Positions 6,352 through 11,432 of a DNA stretch of 11,432 nucleotides are shown here, one piece after another; position 1 is the stretch's first letter, and the number at the start of each line of letters is the position of its first letter. The translations under genes were made by a program, and so were the position numbers. Where the stretch lies: NCBI GenBank assembly GCA_023264075.1, contig JALQTG010000021.1, positions 1 to 11,432 on the forward strand, given 5' to 3'. This DNA is from Crocinitomicaceae bacterium (lineage in GTDB: Bacteria > Bacteroidota > Bacteroidia > Flavobacteriales_D > Crocinitomicaceae). The notes below the pieces were generated by a model. It was not told the DNA's origin. It ran no database searches and saw only the letters and a list, made by a program, of their open reading frames with translations.

Positions 6352-7389
6352 CTAACGCAATTTCTCCTTCGCTAAAAGGGTGGGTTCGTAGTCCGGATTT
6401 AGTTCTAATACTTTCGAAAATACTCGTGCCGCATCAGGCTTTCTTCCTTGATTCAGATACACTTCACCTAATTGGTGCCAACCTTTTACAAATTCAGGCT
6501 GCACAGACGTTGATAAGTCATAATAATACACCGCACTATCCAATTGAGCTTGAAAGTATTGCTTAATAATCCCTTGGTTAAAATACGCGTAATGAAAGTC
6601 AGGGTCAACTTGAAGCAGTTGACGGTAATACGCTTGTGCTTCATCAAACTGTCCCATATCTTGATAACTCTTTGCCACTCCGTAGTAGGCATTTATTGAT
6701 TCAGGATCTAACTCAAGGGCATTCTTGTAATACTCAAGGGCCAAAACATGGTCCTCCGTCTCAGATAACAACCATCCAATATTCAAATGTCCCATGAAGA
6801 AATCTGGGTCAACCTGCACAGCAGTTTGGTATGACGACAAGGCAAACTTCGTGTTTCCTTGTGTCTTGTACATTGAGCCCTTTAGGACGTATGCATCCCG
6901 AAATTTATCGTCGACACGCAGTGCATCATTGACATACTTAAATGCAGTTTCAAAATCTCCCGTCAACGAAAATGTATTGGCCAATTCCACCATTACAGCT
7001 GGATCATTGGCTTTCACAGACAAAACATATTTATAGTGTTTTTTGGCCCGTTCTATGTCGACTAATTGTGTATTCGGCTTATTCATGAGCGTCCACGCAT
7101 ACAGCATCCGCGCTTCAACATTGGTAGAGTCAATCGCGTAAGCCTTTGCTCCAGCATCTAACGCACAGACAAAATCATACTGTTCTTTACAAATGTATCC
7201 TTTCTCTACCCATAGTGCTTGATTATCGGGTTGTTCAGCAAGTAAGCCTTCTAATTCAGATAAACGCAATTCACTTTTTTCCTTTCCAGTTAATGAATCT
7301 GCAAAAAAGCTTTCTACATCATTGGTTACCGCTTCTCCGCATGAAGAGAGCAAAAAGAGTATACCGATTAGTCCTTGAATTTTTTTCAT
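6352..7389 (-). CDS. TPR-repeat lipoprotein
   Basis: Predicted membrane-anchored lipoprotein of 345 residues. The signal peptide ends in the lipobox LLSSC, lipidated at Cys17. After a short linker and helical segment (about 25-55), the protein is filled by about eight tetratricopeptide repeats: 56-89, 90-128 (with an insertion), 130-163, 164-197, 198-231, 232-265, 266-300 and 301-334. Most show the family pattern of an A/G at position 8 and 20 and a closing 'a-L-ldP' such as ALELDPES and VLELNPDYEP. TPR solenoids bind other proteins, so a periplasmic or surface scaffold role is likely; no catalytic motif is visible. It abuts the downstream membrane-protein gene without a gap. A TATCTTTG promoter element ends 4 nt before the ATG, suggesting a leaderless or nearly leaderless transcript. 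Confidence 0.85.
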   Translation of the reverse strand: MKKIQGLIGILFLLSSCGEAVTNDVESFFADSLTGKEKSELRLSELEGLLAEQPDNQALWVEKGYICKEQYDFVCALDAGAKAYAIDSTNVEARMLYAWTLMNKPNTQLVDIERAKKHYKYVLSVKANDPAVMVELANTFSLTGDFETAFKYVNDALRVDDKFRDAYVLKGSMYKTQGNTKFALSSYQTAVQVDPDFFMGHLNIGWLLSETEDHVLALEYYKNALELDPESINAYYGVAKSYQDMGQFDEAQAYYRQLLQVDPDFHYAYFNQGIIKQYFQAQLDSAVYYYDLSTSVQPEFVKGWHQLGEVYLNQGRKPDAARVFSKVLELNPDYEPTLLAKEKLR

Positions 7390-7393
7390 GCTT

Positions 7394-7424
7394 CAAAGAT
7401 AGGACAATTTGACAATTCGACAAT
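7394..7424 (-). promoter_or_regulatory. Bacteroidota-type promoter of the TPR lipoprotein gene
   Basis: On the minus strand TATCTTTG (7401-7394) matches TAnnTTTG exactly, and ATTG (7424-7421) lies 19 nt upstream where a -33 TTTG is expected (one mismatch). The -7 element ends only 4 nt before the ATG, so the transcript would start at or next to the initiation codon. The -33 sequence is part of the 8-bp repeat described separately. Confidence 0.5.
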
Positions 7425-7435
7425 GCAGACAAAGG
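7403..7435. repeat. 8-bp tandem repeat GACAATTY, about four units
   Basis: GACAATTT (7403-7410), GACAATTC (7411-7418) and GACAATGC (7419-7426) are in exact 8-bp register; a fourth, more decayed copy, GACAAAGG (7428-7435), is shifted by one base. The array lies between the 3' end of the 197-aa membrane-protein gene and the start of the TPR lipoprotein gene, and spans its -33 and spacer region. Confidence 0.65.
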
Positions 7436-7441
7436 GCAATA

Positions 7442-8035
7442 TCAACTCATTAACGCCTTTGTTTTCGGGTTTACTGAAATAAAAATATTGATGACTAAGT
7501 ATGTCAATGGAATAAGCGAAAAGATAATGGCGATAATGGAGAAAAACGAACCGAAGCTACCCATCACATTCTCAAAAATCACGGCTTCTTTATCCGACAT
7601 ACCGTTTATTGAGTTTGCCATTTCTGAGACAATGGACATCGAATAAATGGCAATGTAAATCCCAATTAAATTTACCACTAGAGCACCTATACATCCAGCG
7701 ATGTACAATTTTCTCCCCCACTCTTTGAACGTAACAAATCCTACAGCACTCACAATGATGAGTAACGCGATAATTGCCGTAAGTCCGGCATTTAATTGTT
7801 GCATTCCGCTGATGCGACCGATAAAATCCAATTCATTATTTCCAGCAGCACTTGCCATTCCAGAAACAGAACTCATTACCGATGTCGTTAGCAACGAAAT
7901 CATACCTGAGAACAAATAGAAAATCGCTATACCGAAACTAATCCAGCCAAAGGTTTTCACAATTCCACGTTGCTTTGAATCTGTTTGGCTCTGTGTTATT
8001 CCGGATTGAAAATCGTCAATTAATTCATTTTCCAT
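7442..8035 (-). CDS. Hypothetical membrane protein with four helices, 197 aa
   Basis: Not recognised as a named family. The 197-residue protein has a polar N-terminal tail (1-25, MENELIDDFQSG...), then four hydrophobic segments at about 27-50, 82-103, 109-133 and 158-186. Between helices 1 and 2 lies a Ser/Met/Gly-rich loop (SVMSSVSGMASAAGNNELDF), and a second loop with similar composition (SMSIVSEMANSINGMSDKE) follows helix 3; the two resemble each other, so an internal duplication of a two-helix unit is possible. A positively charged turn (FKEWGRKLYI) separates helices 2 and 3. No catalytic residues are evident. It is divergent from pdhB. A TACATTTA element (8063-8070, minus strand), one mismatch from TAnnTTTG, lies about 27 nt upstream of the ATG. 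The downstream TPR gene, 52 nt away, has its own promoter. Confidence 0.65.
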   Translation of the reverse strand: MENELIDDFQSGITQSQTDSKQRGIVKTFGWISFGIAIFYLFSGMISLLTTSVMSSVSGMASAAGNNELDFIGRISGMQQLNAGLTAIIALLIIVSAVGFVTFKEWGRKLYIAGCIGALVVNLIGIYIAIYSMSIVSEMANSINGMSDKEAVIFENVMGSFGSFFSIIAIIFSLIPLTYLVINIFISVNPKTKALMS

Positions 8036-8177
8036 GGCACTTCGTGTTTTATTGATTCATGGTAAATGTACTATTTTTCAGTTCGTACGACATAGTCCTC
8101 CCAAGAAATCCATGATTCGAAGGAAATAAAGTCCAAAAAGATTTCTGTAAAATGACCCACTTGAATTCATTTTTTCT

Positions 8178-8185
8178 TAGTTTTG
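8178..8185 (+). promoter_or_regulatory. Putative -7 promoter element of pdhB
   Basis: TAGTTTTG matches TAnnTTTG exactly and lies 48 nt before the pdhB ATG at 8234, giving a leader of roughly 40 nt. No good -33 TTTG is found at standard spacing. Because it overlaps the alternative ATG at 8183, it argues that translation starts at 8234. Confidence 0.45.
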
Positions 8186-8233
8186 ACCGCCTATTTTGTT
8201 GCAGTGCGTTTTGCAGCATGTAATGTTGAGATT

Positions 8234-9214
8234 ATGAAAACAGTTCAGTTTAGAGAAGCATTAAGAGAAGCGATGTCGGAAGAAATGCGTCGCGACGAAA
8301 ACGTATTTTTATTAGGAGAAGAAGTTGCCGAATACAACGGAGCATACAAAGTGAGCCAGGGAATGCTGGATGAATTTGGGGCTAAACGTGTAATTGATAC
8401 TCCGATTGCTGAACTTGGATTTACCGGTATTGCCGTTGGCGCTTCCATGAACGGACTTCGTCCAATCGTAGAGTTCATGACATGGAACTTTGCTATCTTG
8501 GCAGCTGATCAAATCATTAACAGTGCTGCTAAAATGTTACAGATGTCCGGAGGTCAATACCACTGTCCAATTGTATTTCGTGGTGGAAACGGTACTGCCG
8601 GTCAATTAGCGGCAACGCATTCACAAAGTTTCGAGGCGTTTTATGCGCACGTGCCAGGGTTAAAGGTGATTACACCTTCCAACCCAGCAGATGCGAAAGG
8701 ACTTTTAAAAGCTGCAATACGGGATGAAGACCCTGTTGTTTTCTTGGAGTCTGAAAAAATGTACGGTGACAAAGGCGAGATTCCAGAGGGAGAGTATATC
8801 ATTCCGATTGGGGTAGCCGATATCAAACGAAAAGGAAAAGACGTCACTATCATCACTTTTGGCAAAATCATCAAAGTAGCTCATGAGGCGGCAGCGGTTT
8901 TGGAGAAAGAAGGTATTTCTTGTGAAATCATCGATTTACGTACTATACGTCCGATTGACTATCCTGCGGTAGTTGAATCCATCAAGAAAACAAACCGCTG
9001 TGTAGTACTTGAGGAATCATGGCCATTGGCTTCTATCTCATCTGAAATTGCCTACCACGTTCAGCGCTATGCATTTGATTATCTAGATGCTCCAGTAATG
9101 CGTGTAACACAAACAGATACACCATTTGCATTCTCACCCACGTTAATTGACGAAGCATTGCCAAACGTTGAGCGCTTGGTGAAAGCGGTGAAAGCGACGT
9201 TATATAGAAATTAA
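8234..9214 (+). CDS. pdhB: Pyruvate dehydrogenase E1 component, beta subunit
   Basis: Beta subunit of the heterotetrameric, thiamine-diphosphate-dependent E1 of the pyruvate dehydrogenase complex, which decarboxylates pyruvate and passes the acetyl group to lipoyl-E2. The 326-residue length matches the family (about 325). Recognisable blocks are LLGEEVAEYNGAYKVSQGML (26-45), DTPIAELGFTGIAVG (55-69) with Glu60 equivalent to the ThDP-activating Glu59 of human E1-beta, GLRPIVEFMTWNF (74-86), DQIINSAAK (92-100), VFRGGNG, ATHSQSFEAFYAHVPGLKVITP (127-148) with His129 matching human His128, and the C-terminal transketolase domain (LRTIRPID, VVLEESW). Resemblance to human PDHB favours pyruvate over branched-chain 2-oxoacids, though the latter cannot be fully excluded. 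ATG 8234 is preferred over 8183 because MKTVQFREAL is the canonical start. No E1-alpha or E2 gene is adjacent; stand-alone pdhB occurs in other flavobacteria. Confidence 0.95.
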   Translation: MKTVQFREALREAMSEEMRRDENVFLLGEEVAEYNGAYKVSQGMLDEFGAKRVIDTPIAELGFTGIAVGASMNGLRPIVEFMTWNFAILAADQIINSAAKMLQMSGGQYHCPIVFRGGNGTAGQLAATHSQSFEAFYAHVPGLKVITPSNPADAKGLLKAAIRDEDPVVFLESEKMYGDKGEIPEGEYIIPIGVADIKRKGKDVTIITFGKIIKVAHEAAAVLEKEGISCEIIDLRTIRPIDYPAVVESIKKTNRCVVLEESWPLASISSEIAYHVQRYAFDYLDAPVMRVTQTDTPFAFSPTLIDEALPNVERLVKAVKATLYRN

Positions 9215-9220
9215 ACACGG

Positions 9221-9330
9221 CCTTCGACTCCGCGCTGTCAGCGTTTAATTTCTGTAGAGCTTATTTCAAAGGAACGCGTTGACTGAGCGGAGCCGAAGGT
9301 AACATTTAGTGAGTCGAAGGCAATGCCTTC
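9221..9330. repeat. GC-rich REP-like inverted repeat with third half-copy
   Basis: Between the convergent pdhB and M3 peptidase genes, the left arm CCTTCGACTCCGCGCTGTCA (9221-9240) pairs with the right arm at 9280-9299, identical at 17 of 20 positions, around a 39-nt AT-rich centre. A third core copy, GAGTCGAAGG (9311-9320), has the orientation of the right arm and lies inside the end of the peptidase gene. It also forms a tight hairpin, GAAGGCA-A-TGCCTTC (9316-9330). The CTTCGACTCCGCTCAG core resembles dispersed palindromic repeats seen in Bacteroidota genomes (from memory). The hairpins could serve both convergent transcripts as a barrier, but no T-run follows, so it is not called a rho-independent terminator. 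Confidence 0.7.
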
Positions 9331-11015
9331 TTAATAAACTCCGCCAATTCTTTCACATTCATCTGACTGAAATCAAACCGAATCCCAGCAGTTTTATAAA
9401 TCTCTGGTATAGATTTCGTGTATCCTAGTTTTAATGCGTTTTTATAATTGTCTACAGCGTTTTTGAAATCTATTTTACTATTTTTCCATACGGACAACGC
9501 TCCGAGTTGAGCCATTCCATATTCGATGTAATAAAATGGAACTTCAAACAGATGTAATTGACGCTGCCACGAGATGCGCTGAAATTCTTCATATCCCGAC
9601 CAATCAACTATTCCCGTTCCGTAATCTTCAAGAAGGCTCATCCATTTCTCATGACGCTCTTCCACTGGATGAGTTGGATGTTCATACACCCAGTGCTGAA
9701 ATTCATCAATCGTTGCAATCCAAGGCAAAATCTTTAAGACCGTTTCGAGTTGCTCCTCAATTGCACGGTGCACGTCCTCTTCATTTTCGAAAAAGATGTT
9801 CCAATAGTCCATTGTAATTAATTCCATACTCATGGAAGCCAATTCGGCTACTTCTGATGGCAAGGTTTTAAAACCTGTCAACTTCAAATCCCGACTCAAG
9901 AATGAATGTACCGCATGACCTCCTTCGTGTAACATCGTCACCATGTCACGATGAGTTCCAACAGCATTCATAAAAATAAACGGAATACCGATTTCGTATA
10001 GCGGATAATTATATCCACCCGGCGATTTGCCCTCTTTGGATTCCAGATCAAGGTGATTAATCTCTTCCATTTTTCGGAGACAGTCTCCGAAATAAGGGTC
10101 AACTTTGTCAAACACCTGAATCGACTTCTGCAACAAATCTTCCCCTGTAGTAAATGGTTTAAGCGGTGCTCTCCCTAAAGGGTCGACCTCTGTATCCCAA
10201 GGATTCAATTTATCCTTGCCTAGTTGCTTCGCTTGTTTGGCGTAGAACTCCTTTACAATCGGGACAATTTCTTCCTTAATCGCTCTATGAAAATCAAAAC
10301 AATCCTCCTTGGTATAATCAAAGCGACCGAGTTCTTCGAATTTGTAATCGCGGTAATTCTCAAAACCCGCATTAACAGCAATTTGATGTCGCAAATGAAT
10401 CAACTCTGTATATAACTCATCTAGCTTCTCTTTATCTTCGGCACGGCGCACATTCATTTTTTCAAAAATCGTTTTGCGCAGTGCTTCATCATTTTCACGC
10501 AATAAAGCCCCTGCTTTCTGCATTGTTAGTTGATGCCCGTCGTGCTCAATAGATTGCGATCCAGCGATGGCGCCAAATTCTTGACTCTTCTCACCTATTT
10601 TGGCATGCAACGGAATATTTTCAGCGCGAAACAATTTTAACGCGGTATTCACCCCTCGAAAATAGATAGCGTACGCCGAATCGGTCAAATGATTTACAAA
10701 CGGGGAAGTCATCATTTTACGATTCAATTGATCGTCGTAAGGCGCCAGCTTAGGTTGAATCTCACGAATAAAAAATGCATATCGTTCTGCCTTTGCTTGA
10801 TCCCGCGTATCAATGGTCATATGAATATAGCGCCACGCCAAGTTTTCTTCCAGAATAGCTTCCAACTCGCTTTTATCGCTCAACCATTGCTCAAATTTCG
10901 CTTGGGTATCGAGTGGACGCGCCACTAAATCCGTGATGTAATGTTCAACGTCTTCCCATTTTTCAATTTGAAAATCCTCAGACACAAAACTACGAGGAGT
11001 GATTTCTAACTTCAT
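9306..11015 (-). CDS. M3 family oligoendopeptidase (PepF-like zinc metallopeptidase)
   Basis: Cytoplasmic zinc metallopeptidase of 569 residues, the usual size for bacterial M3 oligoendopeptidases, which cleave short peptides in protein turnover. The zinc site is present: HEGGH (363-367) supplies two His ligands and the catalytic Glu364, and the third ligand is expected in PSEVAE (386-391), most likely Glu391, 24 residues after the second His. Other family segments include PGGYNYPLYEIGIPFIFMNAVGT (332-354, substrate-binding strand region) and, near the end, WQRQLHLFEVPFYYIEYGMAQLGAL. No signal peptide. An in-frame TTG at 11036 would add MINYFSN, but ATG 11015 is preferred since MKLEITPRSF looks like a normal start and a promoter-like TATTTTAG lies between them. 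The last four codons (PSTH, then TAA) fall in a REP-like repeat copy, so the C-terminus may be repeat-derived. Confidence 0.93.
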   Translation of the reverse strand: MKLEITPRSFVSEDFQIEKWEDVEHYITDLVARPLDTQAKFEQWLSDKSELEAILEENLAWRYIHMTIDTRDQAKAERYAFFIREIQPKLAPYDDQLNRKMMTSPFVNHLTDSAYAIYFRGVNTALKLFRAENIPLHAKIGEKSQEFGAIAGSQSIEHDGHQLTMQKAGALLRENDEALRKTIFEKMNVRRAEDKEKLDELYTELIHLRHQIAVNAGFENYRDYKFEELGRFDYTKEDCFDFHRAIKEEIVPIVKEFYAKQAKQLGKDKLNPWDTEVDPLGRAPLKPFTTGEDLLQKSIQVFDKVDPYFGDCLRKMEEINHLDLESKEGKSPGGYNYPLYEIGIPFIFMNAVGTHRDMVTMLHEGGHAVHSFLSRDLKLTGFKTLPSEVAELASMSMELITMDYWNIFFENEEDVHRAIEEQLETVLKILPWIATIDEFQHWVYEHPTHPVEERHEKWMSLLEDYGTGIVDWSGYEEFQRISWQRQLHLFEVPFYYIEYGMAQLGALSVWKNSKIDFKNAVDNYKNALKLGYTKSIPEIYKTAGIRFDFSQMNVKELAEFIKKALPSTH

Positions 11016-11019
11016 ATTG

Positions 11020-11027
11020 CTAAAATA
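11020..11027 (-). promoter_or_regulatory. Candidate -7 element of the M3 peptidase gene
   Basis: TATTTTAG on the minus strand differs from TAnnTTTG at one base and ends 4 nt before the ATG at 11015, the same spacing as the TPR lipoprotein promoter. If used, the transcript would be essentially leaderless. Confidence 0.3.
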
Positions 11028-11048
11028 ATTAATCAATTCGATAATATT

Positions 11049-11093
11049 GTCAATAAGTCAATCAAGATAGTTGGTCAATTCTACAATGAATTG
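11049..11093. repeat. Degenerate GTCAAT repeats and a small inverted repeat
   Basis: GTCAAT occurs at 11049-11054, 11057-11062 (8 bp apart) and 11074-11079 (17 bp further). The last copy overlaps an inverted repeat, CAATTC (11076-11081) and GAATTG (11088-11093). Located upstream of the M3 peptidase start, it resembles in period and sequence the GACAATTY array upstream of the TPR gene. It is decayed and may be no more than AT-rich intergenic sequence. Confidence 0.35.
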
Positions 11094-11136
11094 CTGGCCT
11101 CGATAAAATTTTCCTTCTCTCCTAACGTCGTTTGGA

Positions 11137-11165
11137 AAAATCACTAGGGCTAGTGTACGTTTTTT
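11137..11165. terminator. Possible bidirectional terminator downstream of folD
   Basis: CACTAG (11142-11147) and CTAGTG (11150-11155) form a short perfect inverted repeat flanked by five A's (11136-11140) on the left and six T's (11160-11165) on the right. Read on the minus strand, in the direction of folD, the stem is followed after one base by TTTTT. The stem is short with a 2-nt gap (effectively 5 bp and a 4-nt loop), so it would be a weak terminator. Confidence 0.35.
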
Positions 11166-11208
11166 AATTGTGGGAGAAGTATCAATAAATTGCTGAGTAT
11201 CGCTGTCC

Positions 11209-11276
11209 AGGTGAGAATCCAAGGAGCGTGTCCCGCGCCGCGAGGTTCTAAGCTCTGCGCACGGAACTCCTCACCT
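11209..11276. repeat. GC-rich imperfect palindrome abutting the folD 3' end
   Basis: AGGTGAG (11209-11215) pairs with CTCACCT (11270-11276) as the outer stem. Inside it, GAG (11224-11226) can pair with CTC (11267-11269), TCC (11231-11233) with GGA (11263-11265), and GCGC (11235-11238) with GCGC (11257-11260), giving a long, interrupted hairpin with an 18-nt apical region. It is distinctly GC-richer than the surrounding DNA and ends on the last base of the folD stop codon. No T-run follows on either strand. It could be a dispersed REP/MITE-like repeat or an RNA structure protecting the folD 3' end; the sequence does not decide. Confidence 0.5.
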
Positions 11277-11432
11277 TACTTCAACTCCATCGCCTTCAAC
11301 GTATTCATCATAAGTGATGCAATGGTCATCGGCCCTACTCCACCTGGCACAGGGGTAATGTAGGAACATTTAGGAGCTACTTTTTCGAAATCAACATCTC
11401 CAAGGAGCTTGTATCCTGATTTTCGGGTAGCA
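11276..11432 (-). CDS. folD: FolD, methylenetetrahydrofolate dehydrogenase/cyclohydrolase (3' end only)
   Basis: The final 51 codons of a minus-strand gene entering from the right edge. The translation ATRKSGYKLLGDVDFEKVAP... continues through KCSYITPVPGGVGPMTIASLMMNTLKAMELK and a TAA stop. GDVDF, the NADP-domain strand, and the signature PVPGGVGPMT identify FolD, a cytoplasmic bifunctional enzyme that oxidises 5,10-methylene-THF to 5,10-methenyl-THF and hydrolyses it to 10-formyl-THF, supplying one-carbon units for purines and formyl-Met. PGGVGPMT is the C-terminal signature of the family. The N-terminal catalytic domain, including its Lys, lies outside the window. The reading frame is intact to the edge. 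The next gene on the same strand (M3 peptidase) is 260 nt away, with a possible terminator between, so they are probably separate transcripts. Confidence 0.95.
   Translation of the reverse strand, partial: ATRKSGYKLLGDVDFEKVAPKCSYITPVPGGVGPMTIASLMMNTLKAMELK

Noticed and set aside
8083..8090. Palindrome TCGTACGA in the gap between the 197-aa membrane protein gene and pdhB as an operator
   Set aside because: It is a single 8-bp palindrome without a second copy or clear relation to either promoter, so chance is sufficient.
8183..8233. pdhB starting at the ATG at 8183
   Set aside because: It overlaps the likely -7 element TAGTTTTG, and the canonical E1-beta start MKTVQFREAL is at 8234.
9221..9299. 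Rho-independent terminator between pdhB and the M3 peptidase gene
   Set aside because: The arms are well paired but the loop is long (39 nt) and no T-run follows on either strand; a REP-like repeat fits better.
9536..9817. 93-codon open frame antisense to the M3 peptidase
   Set aside because: It is a shadow of the conserved peptidase reading frame without its own start signals.
11016..11036. M3 peptidase starting at an in-frame TTG at 11036
   Set aside because: TTG starts are rare, no ribosome binding site precedes it, and a promoter-like TATTTTAG lies between it and the better ATG at 11015.

Overview
The window (11,432 bp, roughly 40% GC by eye) reads as ordinary chromosome of a member of the Bacteroidota, probably a flavobacteria-like lineage. 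The evidence is Bacteroidota-style promoter elements (TAnnTTTG) before several genes, weak or absent Shine-Dalgarno sequences, two lipoproteins with short lipobox signal peptides, an M3 oligoendopeptidase, a stand-alone pyruvate dehydrogenase E1-beta gene, and a MeaB GTPase followed by a lipoprotein that looks like the Bacteroidota family DUF6503. No rRNA, tRNA, CRISPR array, transposase, integrase or phage gene is visible.

Layout. 13-1188 (+) is an FtsX/MacB-type ABC permease. It converges on a 2OG-Fe(II) prolyl-4-hydroxylase-like oxygenase (1185-1772, -), and the two stop codons overlap. A divergent promoter region (1773-2014) separates the oxygenase from an unrecognised 105-residue protein (2015-2332, +), which abuts the 3' end of the next minus-strand block without a spacer. 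That block runs 5613 to 2333 on the minus strand: MeaB GTPase, lipoprotein (4-nt ATGA overlap) and Wzx/MOP-type flippase (33-nt gap). Upstream of it, beyond a short degenerate repeat array (5651-5754), lies a second minus-strand unit: a TPR lipoprotein (7389-6352) directly abutting a small polytopic membrane protein (6351-5761). A further four-helix membrane protein (8035-7442, -) is divergent from pdhB (8234-9214, +). pdhB converges on an M3 peptidase (11015-9306, -) across a GC-rich inverted repeat. The right edge holds the last 51 codons of folD (-), preceded by another GC-rich imperfect palindrome.

Function. The content is mixed housekeeping: central carbon metabolism (pdhB), one-carbon metabolism (folD), B12-enzyme maintenance (meaB), peptide turnover (M3 peptidase) and cell-envelope functions (flippase, permease, lipoproteins). 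Nothing in it looks like a defence island or a new multi-gene system. The less ordinary material is between the genes: an 8-bp-period repeat overlapping the putative promoter of the TPR gene, a TTTAGAGTT array, a REP-like inverted repeat that appears to supply the last codons of the peptidase gene, and a roughly 68-nt palindrome abutting folD. Functions are assigned from motifs and remembered family resemblance; no database search was possible.
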